A DNA stretch of 64,000 bases from assembly GCA_028023455.1 (NCBI GenBank), contig JAQFVV010013078.1:1-64000 (forward strand), read 5' to 3'. Source of the stretch: Epiperipatus broadwayi. Its lineage: Eukaryota > Onychophora > Udeonychophora > Euonychophora > Peripatidae. Of this stretch, positions 41,135 through 50,735 are shown piece by piece. Position 1 is the first letter of the stretch; each line of letters starts with the position of its first letter. The notes beneath the pieces were generated by a model. The model worked only from the letters and a program-made list of their open reading frames with translations. It was not told the DNA's origin and did not search any database. A program made the translations under genes and the position numbers.

Positions 41135-41355
41135 TCAACCATTATCAATCCACTTCAGGATGAAGGACTCTCCAAGTTTCATCCACCTCCAATCTTTAGC
41201 TTCTCTTCTCCACATCATCCCTGCACATTTTTTTATTTCATCTATCCATCTCACATGTGGTCTCTTCCTGGGTCTTCTACAATCTCTTGGAATCCAGTTT
41301 AAGATTTCAATTGTCCTTCTATTATCATCTCTTCTAGCAATATGTCCACTTTAAT
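41135..41355 (-). pseudogene. RTE C-terminal domain fragment, copy A
   Basis: Read on the minus strand, this segment encodes a run beginning GHIARRDDNRRTIEILNWIP and going on with RPHVRW.DEI..CAG and WRREAKDWRWMKL, ending WIDNG-stop at 41135. This is the post-RT region typical of RTE-type 'endonuclease-reverse transcriptase' proteins: an arginine-rich RW..EI block, an AG..W.R.A.D block and a final QW-like block. The frame is open over this stretch but is separated by frameshifts from the RT tail at 41558-41803. Plus-strand frames in the same place are antisense shadows. Confidence 0.8.
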
Positions 41356-41557
41356 CTTTTATTTTTTCAATAAAATCAGTTACACCTTATTTTTCTCTTA
41401 CTGATATATTGCGTTTTCGATCTCTTCTTGTTACTCCCAACATGCATTTCTCCATACTTCTTTGAGTGGTCTGAAGTCTGTATTGCTCTTCTATTAAGTG
41501 TCCAAGTCTCAGATCCATAAGTGAGAACAGGTAAACACATTTATTAAAAATCTTCCT

Positions 41558-41803
41558 TTACAAACACATAGATATATTTCCTTTTAGTATCAAGTTATTT
41601 CTACCAAAAGCACTCCAAACAAGGTTAATTCTATGATTAATTTCATCCATTATGTTTCCATCTGTATTAATAATCTGACAAAGGCATTTGTAACTGTTAA
41701 CTTCTTCTAAGTCATTATAAACAATCTTTATTTTCATATTTTGAGATAATTCCTTGAACATTACTATAGACATTTTAACATTTATCTTTAGTCCTAATTT
41801 CAT
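41558..41803 (-). pseudogene. RT palm/thumb fragment, copy A
   Basis: An 81-codon open stretch starting MKLGLKINVKMSIVMF and containing YKCL.QIINTDG and EINHRI.LVWSAF. This is the part of RTE reverse transcriptases after the FADD box: the 'GLKIN..KT..M' segment, then the 'YLG..I..DG' primer-grip-like segment. The copy reads YKCLCQII where copy C reads YKCLGQII. It ends in a stop at the same place as in copy C. No function is retained. Confidence 0.8.
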
Positions 41804-41955
41804 CTGATAACTACTGCAACATTTTTTATAAATCTAAAGCATTATTAGCAAAAACAACTACATCATTTGTGAAATATTAATGACTTAAATCATCTCCATT
41901 TACTTTCACTCCTTTAGTTTCCCATTTTTATCCACAAAATACTCTTGCAACACTG

Positions 41956-42453
41956 CTATAAAAAGTTTGGAAATATGGAGTCACCCTGTCTCAATGTTGA
42001 CTTTACTAGTATCATTATGTAATCTAATTGTTGCTGAATTATTCTTAAAATATGACAATATCCTGGATCTATAGCCTGATGATCCAATCCTTTAATCACT
42101 GAAGAAATGTTTATAGAATCAAATGCCTTTTCATAATCTACAAATCCAAAACATAATGACAGCTCATATTCATTTGACCTTTCTATAACTTCTTCTAATA
42201 CCTGGATATAATCTACTGTACTAAAACCACTTTTAAATTTAGCTTGTTCTCTTGGTTGGTGGAAATCCAATGTTCTCTGTAGACGAGTAGTAATTATCTT
42301 GGTAAAAATTTTATGTAAAACTGATAAAAGGCTGATAGGTCTGTAAGTTCTCATATCTTCTTTATCACCTTTTTTAAATATTAATATTATTACTGCATTC
42401 TTCCAATCATCCCTTACATCTTTATCATTTAGACATTTGGTATATAATTTTGC
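41956..42453 (-). pseudogene. Reverse transcriptase core fragment, copy A
   Basis: An open stretch of 166 codons. Visible RT landmarks in order: AVIILIFKKGDKED (fingers), YRPISLLSVLHKIFTKIITT (motif 2 region), HQPREQA.F..GFST.D (motif 2a/3), then LCFGFVDYEKAFDS (motif A, catalytic Asp intact at 42136-42138) and KGLDHQAIDPGY. The frame ends SIFPNFL-stop at 41956, a frameshift lesion also present in copy C but not in copy B, where the ancestral reading continues as ISPKRFTAMLQEV. The FTND box that should follow is in another frame. Confidence 0.87.
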
Positions 42454-42639
42454 TAAAAAATTTTCTATTTCCTCACCTGCTTCCTTTAATATATCAATTA
42501 TATTACCTGGAGCCTTTCATTTCTTCATACATTTAATTGCGTGTCTCACTTCTTCATTTAAAATTCTGGGCAATTTGGAAGATGTAATAGGTATAGGAGG
42601 TACTTGTTCTTTCTTACTATATAATTCTTGATAAATGTC

Positions 42640-43780
42640 TTTCTCACATTCCATCATGTCGGTCATCTTCCTTTTTAGTAATAGTTCTATTTTTTACAGT
42701 TTATTGTGGAAACATCTTTCTTTCAAATAACTAGATGTTTTCCACTTTTGAGATTTTTATTTTCTTTCATAGATTTTCTTGCCAATTCAAGATTATCTTA
42801 TAATGTAATTAATTCTTTTTTATATCATTTTACAAAACTGTAAATACTCAATTTCTTTAATGTATTATTTTTAAAATTTTTCATATTTTTTAATACATTA
42901 TTTTATTTCAGTAGAAAATTTATTTATCAGTTGTTTCTTTTTTATACCAGCTATCTTTCTTGCAGTTCTTACTCGTGTACCAGTTATCTTCATATTAATT
43001 TTATTCATTTCTGAACAATGTTTAAAATTTTTTAATATTTTAAAACAATTTTACAAGTTCCAATTCACATTCATTAACTTGTTTTATAAGATGAATATAT
43101 TAACTATTGCTAATACTATATTGCTTAATATTTTTTTTTCTAGATTTATATTAACATGTAACTGACATCTTACTAACTCATAATCACTGCCTATGGTCAG
43201 TCTATTAAATATATTAGACTTGAAATACATATTTTTTCATGAGTCAAAATATAATTCAATTCTGCTGCACCTACAAATGGATGCTTCCATGTCAATTTTT
43301 ATACCCTCTATCATATCTATCAAAATAACCAAATTTACCCTTAGCACTTTCATCTTAGAGACATATACCAATTCTAGCATTAAAGTTTTTAAGATATTGT
43401 TAGTCTAATTAAAAGAATTTTGTACATTCATATAAAAATTCTCTTTTTTTCATCACAATGAAGTTGTGGAAGAATAAAACTGAATTATCTGCATTTGTTA
43501 TTTTGCATTAAGTTGAAATATTAATATTACCAAACCACCTGATATAACACTAAAGACCACAATGTTATTCTTTCACTTTTTATTTAAAAAGAATCTCATT
43601 TCACTTATGCTTTCAATATTTGTTTCTTTGTTGTAAAATATGTATCTAATTTTTAAATCAATAGACTTTTTTCATTTAACTTCATAAACTTCAAAAATAT
43701 ATGGTTTACTTTTAATCTGTTCTTCCAATCTGTGCAATCTTTTATTGCTTTAAAGTAATCCAAAATAATTAAAGGTCATC
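42640..43780 (-). pseudogene. Decayed endonuclease and linker region, copy A
   Basis: On the minus strand this aligns by eye to the endonuclease and linker of copy C. Examples are the start (43780, compare 47743), a WKHP-like block followed by GAAELNYILT (about 43260), and SDY (about 43180) in place of SDH. It holds many stops and indels and no open frame of note. From about 43110 to 42640 it follows copy B almost base for base, including the shared phrase ATAAAACAAGTTAATGAA, and departs from copy C. Confidence 0.7.
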
Positions 43781-44794
43781 ACTAAATGGTGGCCTAGGTC
43801 CATAATCAGAGGATTCTTAATACAGTTCCCCCTTTAAGGTACTAACTGCTACCTTGACTGGCAACTTTACAATTTCCTGTAAATAAGAGCCATAATTAGT
43901 TTTGTTTATCATGGTTGTAAATATCTATAAAAAAGCTTGCTCACAAACATCTTCAAAAAAACTTAACCAATATTTCAATTAGAACTATCAGGCAACTGAA
44001 AAGAAAGATTATTAAATTCAGAGATAAAAGCTAGGAAACTCACCACATTGGCTGATATGTGTTGTGAGCAGCTTATACAGCTTGTTTATTACATAAATAG
44101 TTATTTAATAATAACAGTTGCAATGACAGGAATATATAAAGGTATATTAGACTATTAAGTACTATTGAATAACAATTTAAATTTAAATTGTTCAAATTCC
44201 AAAATGCACTTAAATTAAAAACAGTCAGATTATCAGTTCATCAGTGAGTCTCTGTTGTTATTAAAATATGCCCCTTCTATTTTCCATTTGCATTATCTAT
44301 GTGTTTAGATCTTAAAAAACATATTGTCATAATTTGATTTAAATAATATAACAATCATTGACAATGAACAGAATGAAAGGAATTGGAAAATAAAAATAGC
44401 ATGATTTATTAATAATATCTCAATAACTAATTGAAAATTCAACAATATTCAATTCAAGCAATTTCAATTATATGAAAAAAAATTATATTAAATTATTTTT
44501 CTACAGTTCATTTAATTATTTAATATATTGCTATTCTAAAATTTTCTTTTTTGAAGAGTTTGCACCAAAATACATTTAACTTATTAAGTATGTGCTTCTG
44601 TCAACAATAACTGTTGGAAAACAAGTTAGTATATATTTTAAAATATATATGTTTTTAATCATGTTTCTACAAAGTATATTTTTCAAATTTAAATAAGAAA
44701 ATTAAAAATATATATATTTTAAAACATTTAAAATAAAATAAACAATTTTGACAATTTTCTTTTTTATAATTAATGACATAATGTGTGTCTATAC
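43781..44794. other. Non-coding 5' flank of copy A and spacer before copy B
   Basis: The minus strand from 43781 to about 44130 matches 47390-47742, the sequence just upstream of copy C: shared phrases AAGAATCCTCTGATT, GGTGAGTTT and CATTGCA.CTGTTAT. It is probably the retroelement 5' untranslated region or a duplicated flank. From about 44130 to 44794 I see only AT-rich sequence with no gene or repeat I can name. Confidence 0.6.
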
Positions 44795-45695
44795 TTTACA
44801 ATTGTTAATATATTCATCTTATAAAACAAGTTAATGAACGTGAATTGGAACTTGTAAAATTGTTTTAAAATATTAAAAGATTTTAAACATTGTTCAGAAA
44901 TGAATAAAATTAATATGAAGATAACTGGTACACTAGTAAGAGCTGCAAGAAAGATAGCTGGTATAAAAAAGCAACAATTGATCAATACATTTTCTACTGA
45001 GATAAAATAATGTATTAAAAAATAAAAAAATATGAAAAATTTTAAAAATAATCCATTAAAGAAATTGAGTATTTACAGTTTTGTAAAATGGCATAAAAAA
45101 GAATTAATTACATTATAAAATAATTTTGAATTGGCAAGAAAATCTATGAAAGAAAATAAAAATCTAAAAAGTGGAAAACATCTTGTTATTTGAAAGAAAG
45201 ATGTTTCAACAATAAAAAGTAAAAAAATAGAACTATTTCTAAAAAGGAAGATGACAGACATGATGCAATGTGAGAAAGACATTTATAAAGAATTATGTAG
45301 CAATAAAAACAAGAAAATAAAGTATCTATTACAGTTACTAAATCTTCTGAATTGCCCATGATATCTATGAAGAAATGAAAGGCTCCTTAAAATGATAAAA
45401 TAATAAGTGATATCTTAGAATGAGATGAAAAAAGAAAAAAAAAATAGCTAAATTATATATTAAATGTCTAAATGGTAAAGGATGTATCAAATGATTGGGA
45501 AAATTTGGTAATAATACTGATAATTTGAAAAATAAAGAAAATATTAGCATAGAAGGAAGTATTAGAAAATACAGATTTTCAATCTTTTACCAGTTTTATA
45601 CGAAATCTTTATCAAAGTAATTATAATTTATTTATAGAAAACTTTGATATAAGAAAATTTTTACCACGATAATTACAACTCGTGTACAAAGAATA

Positions 45696-46013
45696 TTGTA
45701 TTTCCACCAACCAAGCGAACAAGCTGGATTTAAAAATGGTTTTAGTACAGTAGATCAAATCCAGGTATTGAGAAAAGTTGTAGGTTATGAGAAGACATTT
45801 GATTCTATAAACATTTCTTCAGTGATTAAAGGATTGGATCATCAGGATATAGACCCAGGATATTGTCATATTTTAAAGAATATTTCAGCAACAATAAGAT
45901 TATATATTATACTAGTAAAGTCAACATTGAAACAGGGTGACACCATATCTCCAAAACGTTTTACAGCAATGTTGCAAGAAGTATTTTATGGATTTGGGAA
46001 ACTAAAGGAGTGA
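45696..46013 (+). pseudogene. Reverse transcriptase core fragment, copy B
   Basis: A 105-codon stretch with HQPSEQAGFKNGFSTVDQIQ, KTFDSINISSVIKGLDHQDI, and STLKQGDTISPKRFTAMLQE, the last being the best-preserved version of this segment in the window. Between VLRKV and VGYEKTFDS about 45 bp are missing compared with copies A and C. The deletion removes the NEYELSLCFGFVD part and with it the motif A catalytic Asp. The later FADD box (46046-46057) is intact but lies in another frame. Confidence 0.83.
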
Positions 46014-46181
46014 AAGTAAATGGAGATTATTTAAGTCAATTAGATTTTGCAGATGATGTAGTTGTTTTTGCAAATAATGCTTTAGAGTTTCAGGAAATGT
46101 CATAGGAGTTCGCAGATCCCAGTAGGACTAAAGATAAATTTAAAAAAGACTACAGTAATGTTTAATAGATTTTCTTAAAAT

Positions 46182-46382
46182 ATGAAAAAAAAGATTGATT
46201 ATGATGGGTCAGATGATGTTAACAGCTATAACTATCTTAATCAGATTATTAATACAGATGAATACATTATGGATGAAATTAATCATAGAATTAAACTTGT
46301 TTGGGGTGCTTTAAGTAGAAATAACTTGGTGCTGAAAAGAAATATGCCTATGTGTTTAAAAAGGAAGGTTTTTAATAAATAG
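46182..46382 (+). pseudogene. RT tail fragment, copy B
   Basis: A 66-codon open stretch containing DDVNSYNYLNQIINTDEYIM and EINHRIKLVWGALSRNN, then MCLKRKVFNK. It matches the corresponding segments of copies A and C but continues past the stop they share. Two frame changes separate it from the RT core upstream. The overlapping minus-strand frame is a shadow. Confidence 0.78.
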
Positions 46383-46559
46383 GTTTTACCATTTCTCACT
46401 ATCGATCTGAGATATGGACACTTAAAAGAAGAGCAATACAGAGACTTCAGACCACTCAAAGAAGTACAGAGAGATGCATGTTGAGAGTAACAAGAAAAGA
46501 TTGAAAATGCAATATATGGGTAAGAGAACAAACAGGTGTTACTGATCTTATTAAAAACA

Positions 46560-46790
46560 TTAAAAGACTGAAGTGGAGCTGAGCTGGGAATATTGCTAGA
46601 AGAGATGATAATAGATGGACAATTGAAATCTTAAACTGGATTCCAAGAGATTATAAATGATCCTGAAAGAGATCACCTGTGAGATGAATGGATGAAATAA
46701 TAAAGTGTGCAGGAGTGGTGTGGAGAAGAGAAGCTAAAGATCAGAGAAGATGAACTTGGAGAGACCTTCATCCTGCAGTGGATTGATAAT
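46560..46790 (+). pseudogene. RTE C-terminal domain fragment, copy B
   Basis: Reads GNIARRDDNRWTIEILNWIP and DEIIKCAGVVWRREAKD, broken by at least three in-frame stops (after PRDYK, before KRSPVR and before MDEI) and by a frameshift near the end. The DNA ends with ATTGATAATGG and a GAT-rich run, the same 3' terminus as in copies A and C. The sequence after 46803 differs from the flanks of A and C, which marks the true 3' end of the retroelement. Confidence 0.75.
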
Positions 46791-46803
46791 GGTTGTTGAT
46801 GAT

Positions 46804-47389
46804 GTTGATCTTCACTAAATCATCTAACCCTATTACACAATTAACCTATTGTGACAATAAAATCTAGAACTTAACTTTTTATTTATGGATTCACCCTTGC
46901 ATGTGGTAATCATAATGAATATTAAAAATATTAACCCACAATTAAAAGTTCATAAACTATTTTTTTTTGTTGTAATCTATTTGCTTTTCAATAATGTGCA
47001 ATTCTGAAACATTTTGAAATTCTGTCTAATTCAAAATAATAATTGAATGGCAGACCAGGGAATGGGCATCATTATCTTGTTTAATTTAAAAAATGTCTCT
47101 GGTCTGATTTAACTTTAAGAATTATTGGCTTTGTTATAATTATACATGTATTCCAATATTAATACTAGTTTCCTGACATTATATTTATTTTTTAAGTTTA
47201 CAATGTAGTTAAACCCTAAATGATTACAACTTTGGATTTTCCATGCAACGTTTATGCAAACTATCATTTTTATTCCGTTTCTCAGTATTTAACAGCTTTT
47301 ATAGATTGTATTGGCTGCAGAAAGGAGTTTGCTATTAACTGAAAGGAGACCCTTCGAGCAGAGCAAATTTCCTAATGTCCATTCCATAT
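46804..47389. other. Non-coding spacer between copies B and C
   Basis: AT-rich sequence with no frame, hairpin or repeat that I can support. It starts at the 3' end of copy B and ends where inverted similarity with the left side (CATTGCA.CTGTTAT, about 47400 against about 44120) begins. Confidence 0.5.
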
Positions 47390-47742
47390 ATTCTTATCAT
47401 TGCAGCTGTTATGACTATATGATTATTCATATACTATAAGAACATGGATAGGCTGCTCACCAAGATGCATTAGCCAGCATGGTGAGTTTATTGGTTGTTT
47501 ACCTCTGAGTTTAAGATCAAGAAACACCATTGTCTTTCTTCTCAGTGCCTGACAAGGCAGAATGAATGCTTGTGTAAATAATAAATATTTTTCCAATACA
47601 TGTATACAATTATGACAGACAAAAATAAAGCATGGCTCTTATTCAAAGGAGGCTGTAAAGTCACCAACTAAGGCAGTGTTTGGTGGACAAAGGTGGAGGG
47701 TGCTAAGAATCCTCTGATTGTGGACCCAGGCTGTCATTTGAC

Positions 47743-48440
47743 ATGACTTTTTATTTAGGTACTTACAACTGTGGATCACTTCCAAGTGAAGGAAGATTGC
47801 AGGAATTAGAAGAACTATTTCATATTAAGTGGGACATTATTGGACTTTGTGAAGTTAGAAGAAAAGGTGAAGAGACAATTGATTTAAAAAGTGGACATAT
47901 ACTCTATTATAAAGGCACAAATATTAGAAATACAAGTGGAGTAGGATTCATTATAAATAAAAAGTAAAAGAACAATATTGTGGAGATTGATAGTGTATCA
48001 TACAGAGTGGCAAGATTAGTTATACAACTTAATAGCAGATACCAAATGCAGATAACTCAGGTTATGCCCCAACATGTTCTCATAGTGATGAAGTAGTAAA
48101 AGATTTTTGTATTGAGGTACAAAAGGCTTTTTAAACAATATTTTAAAATTGTTATGGGAGACTTCAATGCTAGAATTGATAAACAAATGAAAGATGAAAG
48201 TGCTGTAGGTAATTTCGGTTATGGTAATAGAAATGAGAGAGGACATAGACTTGTGGAGTTTGCAGAAAAATAAAACTTTCATATTATGAATTCTTTTTTT
48301 GAGAAAAATGTTAAAAGAAAATGGACATGGAAGCATCCAAATGAAGGTACAGCAGAATTGGATTATATTTTGATTAACAGGAAATACATATTTCAAAATT
48401 GTAATGTTCTTAATAAATTTAACAATAGGAAGTAATCATC
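47743..48440 (+). pseudogene. AP-type endonuclease domain, copy C (frameshifted)
   Basis: Exonuclease III/AP-like endonuclease of an RTE-type element, which in a live copy would nick target DNA for target-primed reverse transcription. The first 75 codons (47743-47967) are open and read LGTYNCGSLPSEGRLQELEE, then DIIGLCEVRRKGEE (Glu of the active site), and GVGFIINKK-stop. After frame changes the DNA encodes VMGDFNAR (48154-48174, catalytic Asp/Asn), WTWKHPNEGTAELDYILI, and GSNHQLVR (48428-48451), where the family has SDH. The Asp-to-Asn change in that last motif and at least three frame breaks make it inactive. Confidence 0.82.
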
Positions 48441-49046
48441 AATTAGTAAGGTGTAAGATACATGTTAATGTAAAACTAGAGAGACAAAAATTATTAAGAA
48501 AAACAATATTTACAGATGATATTCCTAATCTTCAGAAATATTCTAATAAATTTAAATTAGAACTTACAAATCGGTTTCAAGTATTAGTAGATTTTGAACA
48601 TGATTCAGATTTGAATGATATTAATATGAAAATAACTGATACACTTTTAGAAACTGCAATAAAGATAGCTAGTAGAAAAATGCAGCAATTCACCAATAAA
48701 ATTTCTACTGAGACTAGAGAATTTATAAAGAAAAGAAGGAATATGAAGATATACAAAAATGATGCATTAAAAAGAATTGACTATCTCAAATTTTGTGAAA
48801 TGGTGCAGAAAACAGTTGAAAATGATATGAGAAAGTATAACTGTGAACCAAGAAAAGCTGTAGAACAGAATAAAAGTCTCAAGAATGTCAAACAACATTT
48901 TGGTATTGGCAGGAAATTTATATATGCAATAAGAAAAAAAGATGGAATTATTATTAAAAAGAGAGATGACATCATGAAATTGGTAGAAGATATTTGTCAA
49001 GAATTATATAAGCATTTATTTTATAACGTCTTGCGTGCGATTATAA
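48404..49046 (+). pseudogene. Endonuclease end and inter-domain linker, copy C
   Basis: The longest open frame in the window (the frame runs 48404-49060; its last codons are palindrome sequence). It starts within the end of the endonuclease (SNHQLVRCKIHVNVKLERQ) and continues into the charged, largely helical linker that precedes RT in this family: ETREFIKKRRNMKIYKND, then FIYAIRKKDGIIIKKRDDIM and LVEDICQELYK. The ATG at 48404 is not a natural start; the real protein would begin near 47743. The frame is cut off by the palindromic insertion. The two minus-strand frames here are shadows. Confidence 0.8.
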
Positions 49047-49224
49047 TTACAATAGAATGACAGTCTGTTAAGCTAATTGCGCAGATGCTGTGAGAATGTT
49101 ATTAATAAATGAATACCTTCGAACAACCACATGATATAGTATGGTTGTTCGAAGGTATTCATTTATTAATAACATTCTCACAGCGTCTGCGCAATTAGCT
49201 TAACAGGCGGTCATTCTATTGTAA
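49047..49224. mobile_element. 178-bp near-perfect palindromic insertion (foldback/MITE-like) in copy C
   Basis: Arms of 83 bp (49047-49129 and 49142-49224) are inverse to each other with only three mismatches, around a 12-bp centre. The ends read TTACAATAGAATGAC and GTCATTCTATTGTAA. Copies A and B have no such sequence at this place. GAATTATATA occurs on both sides (from 49002 and from 49225), so the inserted unit may also include 49012-49046 with a 10-bp target duplication. No coding capacity. It splits the linker from RT. Confidence 0.88.
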
Positions 49225-49408
49225 GAATTATATAGTAATAAAGAACAAGTACCTCCTATAACTATTGCATCTTCCAAATTGCCCAGAATTTTAAATGAAG
49301 AAGTGAGACATGCAATTAAATGAATAAAGAAATGAAAGGCTCCAGATAATGATGGAATTATAATTGATATATTAAAAGAAGCAGGTGAGGAAATAGAAAT
49401 TTTTTTTA

Positions 49409-49906
49409 GCAAAATTATATACCAAATGTCTAAATGATAAAGATGTACGGGATGATTGGAAGAATGCAGTAATAATATTAATATTTAAAAAAGGTGATAA
49501 AGAAGATATTAGAACTTACAGACCTATCAGCCTTTTATCAGTTTTATATAATATTTTTACCAAGATAATAACAACTCGTCTACAGAGAACATTGGATTTC
49601 CACCAACCAAAAGAACAAGCTGGATTTAAAAGTGGTTTTAGTACAGTAGATCATATCCAGGTATTGAGAGAAGTTATAGAAAGGTCAAATGAATATGAGT
49701 TGTCATTATGTTTTGGATTTGTAGTTTATGAAAAGGCATTTGATTCTATAAACATTTCTTCAGTGATTAAACGATTGGATCATCAGGCTATAGATCCAGG
49801 ATATTGTCATATTTTAAAAATATTTCAGCAACAATTAGATTACATAATGATACTAGTAAAGTCAACATTGAGACAGTGTGACTCCATATTTCCAAACTTT
49901 TTATAG
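49409..49906 (+). pseudogene. Reverse transcriptase core fragment, copy C
   Basis: An open stretch of 165 codons and a stop: AVIILIFKKGDKED, YRPISLLSVLYNIFTKIITT, HQPKEQAGFKSGFSTVDHIQ, LCFGFVVYEKAFDSINIS, RLDHQAIDPGY and STLRQCDSIFPNFL-stop. The codon at 49724-49726 is Val where motif A needs its catalytic Asp. The SIFPNFL-stop frameshift is shared with copy A. The FTDD box at 49990-50001 follows in a different frame, with Thr in place of the usual Ala. Upstream, 49225-49408 holds the start of RT (EQVPPITI..SKLPRILNEE) with two stops. Confidence 0.87.
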
Positions 49907-50059
49907 CAGTGTTGCAAGAAGTACTTTGTGGATAAAAATGGGAAACTAAAGGAGTGAAAGTAAATGGAGATTATTTAAGTCTTTTATATTTCACAGATGA
50001 TGTAGTTGTTTTTGCTAATAATGCTTTAGATCTATAGAAAATGTTGCAGTAGTTATCAG

Positions 50060-50302
50060 ATGAAATTAGGACTCAAGATAAATGTTAAAATGACTACAGT
50101 AATGTTCAATCAATTTTGTCAAAATATGAAAATAAAGATTGTTTATAATGACATAGAAGTTAACAGTTACAAATGCCTTGGTCAGATTATTAATACAGAT
50201 GGAAACATAATGGATGAAATTAATCATAGAATTAAACTTGTTTGGAGTGCTTTTGGTAAAAATAACTTGATACTAAAAGGAAGTATATCTATGTGTTTGT
50301 AA
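50060..50302 (+). pseudogene. RT palm/thumb fragment, copy C
   Basis: An 80-codon open stretch, MKLGLKINVKMTTVMFNQF, then YKCLGQIINTDGNIMDEINH and RIKLVWSAFGKNN. It stops at the same point as copy A (ISMCL-stop), where copy B reads on as MCLKRKVFNK. After it, 50303-50521 encodes LTYGSETWTLNRRAI in another frame, with a 2-bp deletion in GCAATACAGACTTCAG (about 50378) that is shared with copy A. Confidence 0.82.
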
Positions 50303-50521
50303 AGGAAGATTTTTAATAAATGTGTTTTACTGGTTCTCACTTATGGATCTGAGACTTGGACACTTAATAGAAGAGCAATACAGACTTCAGACCACTCAAA
50401 GAAGTATGGAGAGATGCATGTTGGGAGTAACAAGAAGAGATCGAAAATGCAATATATCAGTAAGAGAACAATAAAGTGTAACTGATTTTATTTAAAAAAA
50501 TTAAAAGATTAAAGTGGACAT

Positions 50522-50735
50522 ATGGCTAGAAGAGATGATAATAGATGGACAATTGAAATCTTATCCTGGATTCCAAGAGATTGTAGAAGACCCAGGAAGA
50601 GACCACATGTGAGATGGATAGATGAAATAAGAAAGTGTGCAGGGGTGATGTTGAGAAGAGAAGCTAAAGATTGGAGGTGGTTTAAACTTGGAGAGATCTT
50701 CATCCTGCAGTGGATTGATAATGGTTGATGATGAT
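50522..50735 (+). pseudogene. RTE C-terminal domain fragment, copy C
   Basis: Open for 68 codons: MARRDDNRWTIEILSWIPRD, then RPHVRWIDEIRKCAG and LRREAKDWRWFKLGEIF, ending ILQWIDNG-stop. The ATG is internal, since the natural frame reads through it from upstream. Just after the stop comes a GATGATGATGAT tract that marks the retroelement 3' end. Minus-strand frames across it are shadows. Confidence 0.82.

Larger units (their letters stand above)
39985..42632 (+). repeat. Left inverted arm of island 3
   Basis: Reverse-complement partner of 49225-51878. Matching landmarks, left against right: CTGGTTAGCTGCAC (39992 / 51867); the hairpin with arm GTGCTGTTTCTCCATGT (40333 / 51515); AGAAGTCACATC (40461 / 51425); the RTE 3' end with its (GAT)n tract (41120 / 50739); the RT core (41956-42453 / 49409-49906); and AGAATTATATAG at the inner border. 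Large stretches are near-identical by eye. The left arm has one 20-bp tandem duplication (40311-40350) that the right lacks. Confidence 0.88.
41120..43780 (-). mobile_element. RTE-type non-LTR retrotransposon, copy A (dead)
   Basis: Minus-strand copy of an EN-RT element. In coding order it runs from a badly decayed endonuclease region (about 43780-43170) through a linker (43110-42640), RT core (42453-41956), RT tail (41803-41558) and a C-terminal domain (41355-41135), to a 3' end with a (GAT/TCA)n run, the kind of tail seen in the RTE clade. The endonuclease motif SDH reads SDY here (about 43180). RT motif A keeps its Asp (42136-42138) but the second catalytic box reads FTND instead of FADD (41862-41873). 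Upstream of about 42632 the sequence groups with copy B; downstream of it with copy C. It is therefore a mosaic, and it is inactive. Confidence 0.85.
44795..46803 (+). mobile_element. RTE-type retrotransposon, copy B (dead, 5'-truncated)
   Basis: This copy begins in the linker region at about 44795 and lacks the whole endonuclease, as 5'-truncated non-LTR insertions usually do. Order: linker (44795-45300), decayed fingers (45300-45690), RT core (45696-46013), FADD box (46046-46057), RT tail (46182-46382), C-terminal domain (about 46560-46790), and a 3' end in a degenerate (GAT)n run. It keeps bases that copies A and C have lost (for example GCAATACAGAGACTTCAG near 46434), so it is an independent insertion or duplicate that predates the arm copying. 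Multiple stops make it inactive. Confidence 0.83.

Noticed and set aside
41087-43408. Plus-strand frames over copy A (41087-41302, 41160-41354, 42437-42631, 43193-43408)
   Set aside because: They are antisense to the RTE coding strand, which carries the recognisable RT and C-terminal motifs.
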